From: Geosiphon pyriformis
Taxonomy: Eukaryota; Glomeromycota; Glomeromycetes; Archaeosporales; Geosiphonaceae
Direction: 5' to 3'
DNA: 64,000 bases
Assembly (NCBI GenBank): GCA_016748015.1
Contig: JAAOMT010000446.1
Span: forward strand, 63,752-127,751
This document shows positions 1 to 12,560 of the stretch, in pieces (position 1 is the stretch's first letter; the number at the start of each line of letters is the position of its first letter). The notes below the pieces were generated by a model. The model was not told the DNA's origin. It made no database searches and was given only the letters and a program-made list of their open reading frames with translations. The translations under genes and the position numbers were made by a program.

Positions 1-2600
1 TTTTAATTTTGTTTTAATTATTAAAAATTTAATAATATTATAATAATAATTATTTAATTTTTTTTATTTAAATTATAAATAATTTAATTAATATACAATA
101 GTTTTTTATATATTAATTTAACAAGTAAATATTAGTTAATTAAAATATAGGTTATTAGCTGATAACAAAAAGCTGTAATAAAATTTAAAAATAAAATAAT
201 TACTAAGTTAGTTGTTTTTAAGTAATTAATTTTTGTAAATAAAAATTTTATATATGTGATTAATATTATTAAAAAAATCATAAATTTTTAAGAATTTATC
301 TTGAATATTTTTATATATTTTTTTAATAAATTTTACTGTTCATAATCTTTCTAATTTATGATTTTATATAATAAAAAAATTTGTATTATTTCTTATAATT
401 TTGTTTTTTATGTCTATACAAAATATATTACTGTTTGCTTTAAAACAATTTTTTTTAAAAATAAGACTATTTATTTAATTTTAGTGTTTAAAATAGAAAT
501 TTGTGCTAATTGATTTGTTTTTTTATTTTATTTTTGTTTATAAATTAGCTAATTATATATTATTAATGTGTATATTTAGTAAAAATTTCAGAAGTTATAT
601 TAAAAAAAATTTTATTGTACTTAATAGACAATAATTTATACATATATATATAATTAAAAAAAACTTTTATTTTTTGTTTTATGTTTTTTGGTAATGTAAA
701 TTGCTAATAGTATTTTATTAAAGATTAATTTATTTTTACATATTAAATCTTTTTTTATTAGTTATTTTTATAATAAAAAACTAATTAAATATTTTATCTA
801 TTTAGATTTTTGGACTATTTTAAAAATTAAATTTTTTGCTGACTGTTTTTTTTGTTTTTTTTGTTGTAATTATATTAAAAAATTTAAAATACATAATAAT
901 ATATTATTAAATATTAATTGGTTTAATATAATTCAAAAAACTTTATCAAAAACATTAAAAATTATTTTAATATTAACAAAAATATATTCGAAAATATATT
1001 AAACAGAATAATAATAACAAAAAAAAAACTTAAAAATTTTTATAAATTTAGCAATCTTGAAAATAAAAAAAGTATTAAAATATATTGTTTTATTTTTAAA
1101 ACCAATAATAATTGGTTAAAAATTAATATATTAAAAAATACAGTCAAAAGTTAATTCAATTTAATTAATATGTTTCTATTATTGCTGTTTAAACAAAAAA
1201 AAATTCTATTTATAGTTATAATAAAACTAAATATTATAATTAATATTAATAATACAAAATTAATAAAAAACCAGAAAAAATAATAAAAACCAAAGTTTTA
1301 TTTTTTATAAAAGAAAAAACTGGTTTTAAAATATTAGAATTAACAAAAGCATTAAAAAAACCTTTTATTGGTTTAAAAAATTACTATTAAACATAGCAAA
1401 GATTTAAAAAAGTTGTTTTTTGGCTGTTTTGGCTTTTTTAATTATTTAAATAACAGTAAAAAAAAATTAACTTAATTATTAACTTCTTATTAAATACTTT
1501 AAAATCTATTTGCTGATAAATAAAATTAAAGTACATTTTCACGATTTTATTTAGTTTATAAGGAGTTAAAAAGGTTTTAAAAAAGACAAAAATTATATCA
1601 AAACTATTTTAGATAGATTTTTTTAATAAAAAACTTTTAATCAAATATAAAAAAAGTGTTTTTAAGTAAACAAATAACTAGTTAACTCTTATTTTATTTA
1701 AAAAAAGTTATTATTATTTTTATACAATAAAATAATTTTATAAATATAAATAATTTGTAATATTATGAAAAAAATAGAAAAAATAAACAGAAAACAAAAA
1801 TTAGAGTTTATTGATATTTAAAAATGTAATTTTAAATATAAATATTATAATATTAATTATTAATACTAACTTAATTTGGAACTTTTTATTGTCATTAAAT
1901 GTATTTAATTAAAAAACAATGTTTTTTGCAATTAAATATTATTAAAACTTTATTAAAAAATAATATTTACTAATTTAAAATTATTTAATTAAAAACATAT
2001 TAATTTTTAATAATAATAATAAGTAATATTTAAAAATAATAAAAAATTTAATTATAAATCAAAATATTTAATATTTAATATTTTAATATTTTAATATTTT
2101 AAATATTAAATTCAAGAACATAATAATTTTATCCTAATTTAAACATCAATACTGAAAATTAACACACAATACACAAAACCAAAATTTTAATTTTAATTTT
2201 TGATTAAGATTAAAGATAATTCAAAAATTTAAACACTGAGCAGAAATTTAAACAAAAAATTCAAAACCCAAAATAAAAATTCAACACAAAACAATTGACA
2301 ATAATTTCAAAATTTCATTTTACAAATCTAATTTAAATACTTTTTAACATTAAAGTTAAGAAAATGAAAATTATTAAAAAAATTTATAACAATAAAAAAA
2401 GATGTGTACATAAAAATTATTATATATATTTTAAGACTTTTAAAGTGAAAAGAAAAATAAGGTTTTCTTGACCAAAAAACCACTAATAAGATGATAATTT
2501 TTGTAATCAAACTCATTTTTAAAACGAGAAATATGGTCCTGAAATAATATTAGTTTTTTTTTTTGAATATAAATTAAATATTGATTTTGGAACTATTCTG
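1..2600. repeat. Extreme-AT block of decayed repeats
   Basis: No credible coding region is visible; C and G are rare and stops are dense in all frames. Around 1,140-1,480 the text follows, in order, the antisense of the LINE N-terminal region seen at 16,870-17,320 (runs resembling gctgttttggctttttt followed by an aattatt-like stretch). At least part of the block is therefore a minus-strand LINE copy degraded mainly by C-to-T and G-to-A changes. A short tandem of taatatttt units lies near 2,070-2,105. The rest is too degenerate to classify. Confidence 0.55.
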
Positions 2601-4001
2601 TAAAAAAAATATTTTGCTTTCAACAACATTCATTTTCAATATTTGTTAGATTGTAAAAATTGATTCTGACTCGTTGGTATAGTAGTATGAGTAGTATGAA
2701 TTGTACCCAGCAAATAAATCTCAACTAATATAACAAGTTCTTTCAAGTTATTATAATAACAATCACTGGTTTCATATGAAAGACAATTTTCATAATGGAC
2801 AAATTTCGATATATTGTGATTAGTTGATTGAAATAGAAGTCGGTAACTCATTGAACCGTTTTTGACTTAGACCCAAATTTAAATTCGAAATATCTTTTTT
2901 CAATAGATTTAACCACTACAATAAAATTTGTTGTAATATTCAAAATTCTTGAATTAACTCGCAATGCTAGCAATGAGGATAGGTTAACTAGTACTTTGGA
3001 AAATTATTAATCTTGAAATTTTCTTTGAAAACCTTATTAATGGGATGGAATTACAATATTTGAAGTGAAAAAATCGTTATATAAAATTCACAATTTCTAA
3101 GGCTTAAATACCTGCAAAGCCTAGACTTGACAAAGGAAAGAATCAATTAAGATAATAACAGATAATCACCAATGCAGAATCACAAGGATTTGCTTGATTT
3201 TAAATTCCTTTGAATGTGACTCGTAAGGAATATCAATACCCACTGATTTAAAATTAAATTGGCCAAGACATCTATTCAAAGAGGTCAAATACCTTATCCT
3301 TTTAGTATATCGGGAGATAAATTACAAATCCATGAATAGGCTTTTAAACGAAAACCAAAAATTGAGCGGGTAGCACCATTCTTGATTAATTTACAGTTAG
3401 CAGATTTTTCGACCTACAGATTGAGAATTCTTGCTAATCTCAATCTGTCTAGCTGTCTGAATTTAAACATCAAACAAAAATAAAAACCTGTCATTTTTGG
3501 GCGTTCTTTGCAATCCGTGATGAATCTTTTATTTCTTTATTAGATAATTAGAGTCGAAGAGGGTTCTGAGTTCTATAATGTACGGTCTGTAGTATTATTA
3601 ATATTTTGATGCTGATGATGATTTGGAGTTTCATAAAGAAAAAAAGAATATAAAGTGAGGGAAAGCTCAGCCGAGTCAATTTCTCCTTGAATCACAAATA
3701 ATTGATAACAAACAAAACAAAACAAAACAAAACAAAAACAAAAAATACGTCACTGAACAGAATCTTAGAGAAACAATTAAACAGTTAGCTTTGGATCAAA
3801 TAATTTAAACTAGTAAAAATCAATATTTTAGGAAAATAGGAAAATTTATCAAATAATTTTTATCATGTGATAACCAAAATTTCATAATTAAACGACATAA
3901 GATTTTTGGAAACACGGGGAAAAAATATTCACTTCTAGGATTCTCAATTTGGACAAATTAAACCACAAAAAAAAAACAGTATTTAACCCAACTTATCAGT
4001 C
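2601..4001. other. Intergenic stretch with a hairpin and an AAAAC repeat
   Basis: Base composition returns to gene-island level. A 71-codon minus-strand frame at 2,636-2,851 starts with ATG but matches nothing I know. A perfect 11-bp inverted repeat with an 11-nt loop lies at 3,416-3,448. A pentanucleotide AAAAC run lies near 3,711-3,745. No gene can be supported. Confidence 0.4.
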
Positions 4002-4974
4002 TTAACTCGGACCTTTAGCAATTGCTTTATCAGGATTATTGAGTAAAAAAGCTTTTAACCCTGCAGCATTAATTGACGGATTGTAACCTTTCATATTCTA
4101 ATAATTTTCCTTGAAGAAAAGTTATCTGTTGCATCGATTCATAACAATACTAACATAACTTAAAAATTAAATACTTGCCTTCTATGGATAGCAAATGGTT
4201 TCTCACTACAACCACAAAAAAAACTCTCCAGGATCTTGAAAAGAATGGTGGGTCTGAAATTAAAAAAATTAAAAGAATAACATTATGATGTTGATGATGT
4301 TGATGTTGATGTTGATAATGTTGATTATGGTGATGATGGTGTTGATTCAACTCTTTGAATTTCATCTCAATATCTAACCTCATTATAACGTCATGCATCA
4401 TATCAACAGGATTTTTAAATTTTCCCAGATGTGTTACTCGTTCACAAGATAATCTAAGTTCTGAAGTTGATCACCAGTGTTCTGTTGTACCATTATCCAA
4501 ATTTTCGATTCAAACGATGAACTAAAATAAGGTAGATCTTCGATGAAACTAATCATTGAGAATTTTGTTAGTTTTACGCGCCGTGTGAATAACCCATCTG
4601 AAGGAATAAAGTTTTCATTTTTATAGCTTTCCAACTTGATAAAAATATCAAAATCATCAGAAAAAAAATTAATTTCCTTTCATGGAATTAATTTTTAATA
4701 AAATTAGTCATTTATACAATTCAAATCCAGTTTTCTCGATAGAAATATTTAAATCAATATTTTTATTAAATTTATCTTTCATGCATACCGGACAGGATTT
4801 ATATCTTGAGAAATTTACTCCTGCAGTGGAAATCCTGTTTGTGATTGTTATTTCGCTTTCCTCTAATCATCCCAAATTCTGATCTCACCTTATTTTTTGG
4901 TGTTGCATAATCTGGCGCACAGATCCAGTCGGCACATCTTCTGAAGGTGATGGATTATGAAAAAGTTGTTTCTC
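4002..4974 (-). CDS. Unrecognised spliced gene with a CPVC motif; 5' end unresolved
   Basis: Five to six minus-strand segments join in phase. The tentative first exon is 4,936-4,974, followed by 4,718-4,860, 4,523-4,626, 4,379-4,460, 4,175-4,253 and 4,002-4,097 (stop TAA at 4,002-4,004). The last five joins have GT and AG borders and consistent phases (2, 1, 2, 0). Visible features are a C-x2-C pair (SRYKSCPVCMKDK) near the start, a middle part reading RVTHLGKFKNPVDMMHD, and a C-terminus ending NPDKAIAKGPS. An intron between 4,254 and 4,378 carries a CAT/CAA repeat that makes a misleading His-rich open frame. I do not recognise the family. The start codon and first intron are unclear: the plain upstream frame meets TGA codons, so a 5'-truncated or decayed gene is possible. 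Confidence 0.4.
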
Positions 4975-5507
4975 CTAAATATCCTAATAGCATGAAATTT
5001 ATGAGAAATCGATAGCATGCAACAGCAGATTTTACCTTCCACTTTGTTTGTCATTCAAACAAAGGGCGTATTTTTTTGAAATAGCTAATATTTGTATAGA
5101 TTTGTTTTGAATTATTTCTGTTACAAAATTGATATTCTATCCAAACAAATTGTCAATTTCGCAAATTTCAATATTGCCTTTTTCGCCCTCTTGACGCCCA
5201 CAAGATAAATTTACAGATCACAAATCTGTTGGGGTATTTCTCACTACAAGATTAAAGTATATAAAGAACGCGTTTCTATTTCAACCATGTACCCCTTATC
5301 TCCCCCTTTTCCTGCACCTTCTCACGATTACCTTATCATTCCTAATTACTTTCATCCAACAACTTTCCAGTATTTTAATTTTGACTTCACGATTATCTGT
5401 AAGTATTTCGTATCCCATTTGAGTCTGTGCAATTTATGAAATGTGTGTAACTTTTCTTTTTATCATATCCTCTATGCTTCTAATCTCTAGATTTCTAACG
5501 TATTGTA
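4975..5507 (+). promoter_or_regulatory. Promoter and leader of the aquaporin gene, with a probable 5'-UTR intron
   Basis: A TATA-like box (tatataaag) lies at 5,258-5,266, about 30 bp before a pyrimidine-rich stretch at 5,290-5,320 that would suit transcription start. A canonical donor (gtaagtat) at 5,399 and an acceptor (atctctag) ending at 5,490 outline a 92-nt leader intron just before the start codon. An upstream ATG at 5,287 opens a frame that, after removal of this intron, ends in TAA nine bases before the aquaporin ATG. Confidence 0.45.
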
Positions 5508-6519
5508 ATGGCTGACGAACGAGGACAAATCAAAGCTGGTACTTCTGGTTATGGTTCCATTGAAGGTCCCGGGGAAGGCGCGGGGAAGGCAGCCGCTGGC
5601 CCACAATCCACTGAAATACATCAACATGACCTTCACGGCTGGAGAGGTCTCAAATACAGATTCAGAGAACCATTTGCGGAATTCTTGGGTACCTTCACCT
5701 TAGTTAGCTTCGGTCTTGGAGGCGTCGCTCAATTTGTTCTTAGTAGAGGTTCCAATGGAGATTGGTTGACGGTTGCCTTAAGTTTTGGTTTCGGTTTGGC
5801 TTTGGCTATAGCTGTTTCTGGAAGTGTTTCGGTAAGTTTAAGAAAAATTGATAGCTTGATTTCATAAATTAATGATTCCTCATTCTCTCATTGATATAAA
5901 TATCTTATCAATCTTTATGAAATAGGGTGGACATCTTAATCCAGCCGTCACAATCACTTTGGCAGTATACCGTCGATTCTCTTGGTTAAAAGTTCCGGTT
6001 TATATCATTTCACAATTCCTTGGAGCTTTCGTAGCAGCAGCCGTCGTCTATGCTAATTATAGCTCAGCAATCTCTGCATATGACGGAGGTAGACGCGAGG
6101 TCACTGGTACTTCTGCAACTGCCGGGATATTTGCCACATACCCAGTAGATTTCATAGGAGTAGCCGGCGCGTTCTTTTCCGAAGCACTTGGAACCTTCTT
6201 TTTACTCTTAATCATTCTTGCCGTTACGGATGAAAGAAATACACCAACTTCAAAATATACAGCTGCAATCACGATAGGTCTTGCATTGGCAACTATTGCC
6301 TTGGCAGGTGGTTGGGAAACTGGTTTCAGTTTGAATCCAGCCAGAGATTTTGCTCCAAGATTGTTCACTTTCTTTGTCGGCTATGGTTTTCAGGTCTTCT
6401 CAGCAAGCAACTTCTACTTTTGGATTCCTCTCGTGGCACCGGTTGTTGGTGGACTGATCGCTGGTGCAGTTTATGATGGTTTAATTTACACTGGTAAATC
6501 ACCATTGAATCGCGTATAA
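5508..6519 (+). CDS. Aquaglyceroporin (major intrinsic protein family)
   Basis: Two exons (5,508-5,831 and 5,926-6,519) separated by a 94-nt GT-AG intron in phase 0 give a complete 305-residue channel, a normal length for the family. Both signature boxes are present: HLNPAVT (Asn113-Pro-Ala, at the start of exon 2) and SLNPARD (Asn245-Pro-Ala). The Asp after NPAR is typical of glycerol-conducting members (GlpF type), so transport of water plus glycerol or small polyols across the plasma or vacuolar membrane is expected. Hydrophobic segments suit six membrane spans; the N-terminal 60 residues are polar and Gly-rich, as in other fungal aquaporins. The intron falls just before the first NPA loop. 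Arbuscular mycorrhizal fungi have few aquaporins, which are linked to drought response of the symbiosis; which paralogue this is cannot be told by eye. Confidence 0.93.
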
Positions 6520-7370
6520 CTATATTTTGAGAATTACACTTTGTTTTCTTTTAATTTTGGGTTTTCATTTGGAAAAACTATCATAACGAAAGAGAAAAAC
6601 TTCGCGTGTTATTATTGAATCCTCACAAAAGTCCCGATATCGTTTTGCTCTCACCATTTTCCTTTATGTTCTTTGTAAATAACTTGATGTAATAACTACC
6701 TCTCAAAATCTTATACGTTTTTCCCACATTGTTATATCAAATCAAATATTCTTAACATTGCTCTCTATAATTGGATTCTTCAAAATAAACCTTTTATTTA
6801 CAATTTTATTTCATTGTTTTGCGAAATATAATTACAGAGTTCAACAGTTAGGCCTTGAATCATGAGATCTAAACCGGTCGGGCAATGTCTTTATTAACAA
6901 TCCGTCCTGAAACTTCTTACACAAAAACGGTAACATTATCCTTCATGATTTCTCAACAATCAATAATCGGTAACGAAATCCTTCGGCCATATTCATCTAT
7001 CTGTCAGTCCAGACAAAGTGTATTTTAAAATTTATTAGTATTAGGATTAAAAAACGGTACTCTTATTTTAATAACTTTCATAAAACCGTATGTAACTTGA
7101 GTCAAAAACATATATATACAATATAATGTGGCTTCAAGCAAATTCAAATTGAAAAAAAAGCCAAATGATTATAAAACCAAGAAGTTTTTGTCCATTTGAA
7201 AAATTATAAAATTGCGAGTGATTTGATTTTAAAATCTCTAATTAAAATTTTCTAAATTAAAATCATCGGATAAATACAATCAAAGTATTATTATCCTATT
7301 ATATATTTTTTATTTTGAACGTTTATTATTTAATAAAAAATAAATTAACTATTAGAAAACGTCTATGATG

Positions 7371-7423
<53 letters not shown>

Positions 7424-8294
7424 TAGCAATACACAAAAGGTTTTCACAATAGATATAATTAAATGTAATGAAATACAATAAATATCATACCATATTCAAA
7501 ATATGAAATATGACATACAATCAAAACAACGTTAAATACAATATTTTATTGTAAATTGAATTAAATTCGAATTGAGTCAAAAAATTTTGTATTTAAATTG
7601 TAATCTGAAATTCATGGCCATTAATTTGAAAATTTACCAAAAATATTATTATTATTATTTTCTAATTTTTAAGCAAATGAATTCAAAAAAACAATTATTT
7701 ATTTCAAAACCAATAATGAAGCTTTTAATATAACATTTAAATATAATACTTGAAAACTAAGTTCAATCATCCTAATTTAAAACAGGAATTATTCATGATT
7801 TAAATTCTTGGCTTGAATATAAAGAAAATGGCGCAAGGATAAGGTCAACACCCTTTCCCAAGAAACTTCCGCAATTCATCTTTCCCAGCTGATTTAATCT
7901 TCAAATCGATCTTGCTTATTCAAGTGCATAAGACATAGCCTATTCGTTCTCAACGGTCCTACATACCAAATATTGACACTTTAAATAAATTAGATTGTAA
8001 ATCTTTGTATGTGGACCCATATGACATTGTGGCAGTGCCGGATGTGATAAACCAGTTTGTTGACTTCAATAAGAGACTACCGTAAACGAAAAATTCTTAT
8101 ATACTTTATTTGCATTGTTCAATAATTGGCACGAGCTGACTTGGATTTATTTTTAAAGCAAACTCTAATACAAACATAGGGAAATTTGAAATCTTCTTAA
8201 TGAACTTAACAATAATGATAATTTTGAAAATTTAGATATATCCTTCGGGGTGTAGCAAAACAAAATGGTATTTTTTTTTTCGCTGTGGGAATTG
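6520..8294. other. Intergenic region between convergent genes, with an AAT microsatellite
   Basis: This holds the 3' regions of the aquaporin (a candidate AATAAA polyadenylation signal at 6,784-6,789) and of the RING gene. A long AAT repeat occupies about 7,370-7,422. Near 7,800-8,080 the composition is less AT-rich, and minus-strand fragments such as SAGKDELRKFLGKG look coding, but no open frame of useful length exists; they may be remnants of a lost gene. Confidence 0.4.
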
Positions 8295-11200
8295 CTATGA
8301 TTCACCATTTGTTCGCATATTTTCGACTTTAGCTCTGCACAATGCACAAGAATCCGAACGTTTCATCCAATTGACGATACATTCTTCATGGAAATCGTGT
8401 GAACATGGAAGAGTCATTAGTCTGTCATTATTCTCATATTCGGTAAGACAGATAGTGCACCTGAGTTTCAAAGAAATGCGATTGAAATTAAAACACCTCG
8501 AAAAGCTTTCAAAAAAATATATCATAAACTATGTTACCTTTCCTCCGTTGTTTTACCCTTAATAGCATTGTATAGTTTTCTCGGCAAGCTATTAATGATA
8601 TCCTCTGGGGCGCATTTTGGTTTGACATCACCATTACGTTCACAGAGCCGAATTAAATTTTCGTAACTTGGATCGAAGTCGTCATCATCCTAAAATGTTA
8701 TTAGAATAAGAATGAGCTACACCTTTTTTGGACTGTTGCAAAGGATCCCCAGGCTTTCCTATGGTTTCCCTCATTTTTATAATTTTCTAAAAATCAAGTT
8801 TGTTCAAAATAATTTCTTACTAGGTAATTATCAGGATTTGACATGATTCCATTACTAAAAATATATAGATATGTATGTTATTATTTTGTAAAGATTTTTT
8901 TTAAAGGGAAACTTATGTAGCATACCCGATAACTTCAGGTAGCAAGTCCAAAAGATCCTCTAGTTCAATATCGTCCATAAAACCTCCTAAGAGAGAGTGA
9001 TGATGGTGAATGAAATGATGATGATGATGATGAGAGCCAGGTCTTGTACTTCTTGATTGACCACCACGTCCTCCGGCACCTCGGGTTCGTTCACTTGAAC
9101 GTTCTTCGTGATCACGGTGTTCAGAACCAAACAATTCTGCTAGTGTAGAGTGGAAACGAATATTGCGTTCACGTGATGTCGAGTTGCTGCGGGCCGATGA
9201 TGTAGAAGACCCAGGTTCTCTGCGTGAGTGACGTGAAGGACCTATGGTAAATTGAGATAATAAAGAGAAATCAGGAAATCATTGCAATTTGAAAGTAGAC
9301 TCTTTTTAAAAAGCTGATAGGCTTGGTAATGATAGTTTGACATGTTAACTGAGTAAATACCAATATTCCGTAGATTAGATCCATTTTCTCCCATGATTCT
9401 TGCCAAAGAACTGACATTATCAAGCTATTTATTAATGTATAATTTAAGTTTTTAATAATAGCATTCTTTATATATAAAATCGGCATGATATAACTAGTAA
9501 ATGATTACTTACAAAACTGGGGCCTTGTATTGCACTATATTCCTGAACTTGAATCCTTCGAGCTAATTCTGCATCCGTGACACCACGACGATCACTAGAA
9601 TTATGAATTCTGGGTGAACCCGCATTTAAACCTCCAACCGTTGTTTCTGTCGCGGCAGCGGCTTCCGTCACAGCCACGGCAGCGGCTTGTGCCATTACTT
9701 GAGATCTAATAAACTGTTGTTGTGACGCAAAAAATTGTGAAGATTGACGATCTCGCATAGAGTCCTGTCGCACTTCCTGTGCCATTGGCCTTATACTTCG
9801 TGGTTGCCGTTCACGACTAGTTTCGTTTGATCTGTTGTTAATTGCAGGTTCAGGACTATCAGGAACTTCTATAACAGTATCTTGGTCATCATCACTCAAA
9901 ATTCCTCTAATGTGACTTTCTTGCAATGAATTTATAGTATACGATGATTGGTTAGTGGTATTATGTGCTACACGATTCCCTCGTCGTTGGACACCAACAT
10001 TAATTGCTCGAATCAAACTCTCCCGATCAGACCTAGGAATATCAGCGTTCCTTAGCGGCCATCTTGGTGCTGAACGGTGTGTGTGAGGTAGACGAGGAGC
10101 ATGTCCAGTTTGACTGCTCGGATTTGTCTCTTGTGGTATTTCTGATCCTCCAAAAGAAAATTCTCGAGCTGTAGTACCAGCTGAAGCAAAATTTGTGCTA
10201 TATCCTGACTGTTCTGTGTTACCATTATCGCTATTGAGAGTGTTATTAGTTAAGGGATTACTTGCGGGACGCCTCAATGTATTGAAATCTAAATGAGCAG
10301 AATGGCCGAAATGTGGCCGCCTAAATTGGTTGAACGAAGGTGATGAAGGTAAAGGTACTCTTTGTAATGGAGGTAATGGTGAATGAAATGAAGTGGTAGA
10401 AGAGGATGAAGAAATGTTATTGGTTGTTGAATTTAAATTTCCCGATAACTGTGATTGGGGTAAGGCTAAAGAGAATGATTGTACAAAACTTGGAGTGCGC
10501 GAAGATGTATTATAATTTGGATTAAAACTTGGTGATGAATCCGGTGAGGTAAGATCAATATATTGCCGGATTGATGGTCTTGTTTGCATATTTGTTGTAG
10601 GAGGAATCACCATTTGGTTAGGAATTGGAGGTGGTGCTACACGAGTTGATTGATTTACAACAATAGATGAACTGCTGCTGCTATTGCTATTTAGTTCCCG
10701 AGATGTTAGTCCTATGCTACCAAATTGAACGTTGTGAGGGGTTTGATAGTCATGGGACCCATTGGTATTATTGACAGGATTAGCCCAATCATTCGACATT
10801 GTTCGCACTCTTTTTCTTGATGCATTATCGTAGGAGGTCCCAAACGATAATAATTCCTCATCATCATCATCATCATCATCGTCATCATCGTCATCATCAT
10901 CAAAAACAGGTATTTCACTGGTTTCTGGGTAGGAAGGTCTTGAAGAATTTTGCTTTGGTGGTTCGGTCGCTATCCCTGGTGATGAGGAAGAGTAAGCTGG
11001 GACAGGATTGGGTATCGGAGCTGGAGGATAGCTAAGACGATTCGAGTGATTAGGGATGCGAGGAAAGCGTAGCATTGAAGATGAGGGTTGATTTGTAGAG
11101 TAATTATCTGAATTGAATTGAGAATCTGATATCGGGGGTAATGATATTGATTCTCTATTAGGTATCGAAGATAAAAAATCTCTGCCAGTATTTTGTGAAT

Positions 11201-11720
11201 ATAGTCGAAATGGAGTATTTGCAAGCTGATTTGTCGGTGAAGGTGAAGAAGATATAGTAGCAGCAGAGATTGAGGAGGGGGAAGTACTTCTTGTTGCTAA
11301 ATGAATTGGTGGCAATTGATTCCCATAATTTGGCATGTCAAGATAACGACGGGTCATGTTACTAGTGTCCGGAATTGGCTGAATATCCTCATCTTCCTCT
11401 TCATCTTCAGTTGTTACGGAATCTGAATGAGAGAAGCAATCATCCATGTCTTCATCTTCATCCTCAGTTTCAAATGAAGAATTGGCAAGGTTTGTGCGAT
11501 TGGCATAATTCTCGTCATCTTGTTCACCTTCACTTGAAGACATTCCTCCCATCTGGTGTTCTAAATTAGTCTCTTCCAAGTCGGAATCATAGTTTTGATA
11601 GTCTGTAGTTTCGACATATTCATCATCTGATCGAGAGGCTGAAATGTAATATCCAAGTAAAGGTCGATGGCTCGTTATAGAGAACCGTTCAAAAGCTTCT
11701 CCAGATTCAGCGAGAGACAT
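8295..11720 (-). CDS. RING-H2 E3 ubiquitin ligase with SUMO-interaction-like motifs
   Basis: Seven exons join in phase: 9,513-11,720; 9,361-9,424; 8,926-9,241; 8,821-8,854; 8,721-8,786; 8,538-8,689; 8,295-8,460 (stop TAG). The product is 1,001 residues. The ATG at 11,720 is used; an in-frame TAA lies upstream. The C-terminus is a complete RING-H2 finger (Cys948, Cys951, Cys966, His968, His971, Cys974, Cys985, Cys988), which binds E2 enzymes. Just before it, YENLIRLCERNGDVKP resembles the helix preceding RING-H2 in RNF38/RNF44-type ligases. The long N-terminal part is Ser/Asn-rich and probably disordered, with acidic clusters, a run of 14 Asp near 274-287 followed by a basic RKRVR stretch (possible nuclear signal), and two hydrophobic cores beside acids or phosphorylatable Ser (YIDLTSPD near 388; VIEVPDSPE near 616) that look like SUMO-interacting motifs. 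A His tract lies at 828-839. Exon 5 uses a weak donor (gtagct), chosen because it keeps phase. Confidence 0.85.
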
Positions 11721-12560
11721 TTCCAACTCTGGTTAACGGTGCCAGAACTTGATGTGTGAGTTTGAAAACCTCTATAACTTGTAGAACTAAATATAACTTT
11801 GACTATTCAATTTAGCTAAAGATTCTGGCCTCTTGAGGTATTCTTTATTGTTCCGAACGAGCACCCAGAATTTAACTTTGAGATATTTGTAATTGACAAA
11901 ATTTTGTAAGCCAATATAGTAATCAAGCAATAGGACCTCTTTTAGTTTCCTCTTGCAGTTTAATTACAATCTTGAAAGAAGGCTGCAGAAATGACTTCGG
12001 TCCACCTTGATTGCTAAGGTCTGCTCTCCTCTGGTCCCAGAGGAGAAAGTAACAACTCAGGATCAGAGACTAGGAGCGGAACAAATATTCGACAAAGAAC
12101 TAGTGAGGTTGCTAGGGTTACATATAAAAGATATAAAATGAAATATAGGTATATTGACCTGCGGAGGATGGATAAATAGCAAAGAGGTAGGTAATGCTTA
12201 CCGATGAAGAATACTTTATCCCAATCAAATTTCTTTGATATGGATAAGTTGATTCGTGATATTTCTCTTTTAGATTTCTAAGAAACGGGAGCATTCGCTA
12301 AATTACGACAGCCGAGTTTTTTCGAATGACGACTTGCAAAGTGTCACAAGACCTAAATTTCATCATTCAGTACTCGGATCAAGGTAGTATCATCAGGCTG
12401 AAGCCGCATCAAAAGTTCATTCTTATGAATACCAATCAAAAAAAGAATAATAAACAGTCTAATTATCATGTGCCACATTCTAGCCCTGAATTCAAGTTTT
12501 AAACAATAATAAAAGTCTAATTATGGCAGTGCTTAAGATAAGCATATTTTCTCACTTGGG
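11721..12560. other. Upstream region of the RING gene
   Basis: No open frame of note. A 22-bp near-perfect palindrome (two 10-bp arms, 2-bp centre) lies at 12,025-12,046, about 300 bp upstream of the RING gene start codon. Beyond about 12,560 the sequence drops into the extreme-AT repeat block. Confidence 0.4.

Noticed and set aside
4150-4401. His-rich minus-strand frame as a separate protein
   Set aside because: The His stretch comes from a CAT/CAA repeat in a probable intron; the flanking exons join in phase without it.
6057-6368. 103-codon antisense frame within aquaporin exon 2
   Set aside because: It is the shadow of a well-supported channel gene; its peptide has no family features.
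10712-10918. Met-rich minus-strand frame and a His-rich plus-strand frame over the same place
   Set aside because: Both are alternative readings of the GAT repeat that codes the Asp tract of the RING ligase.
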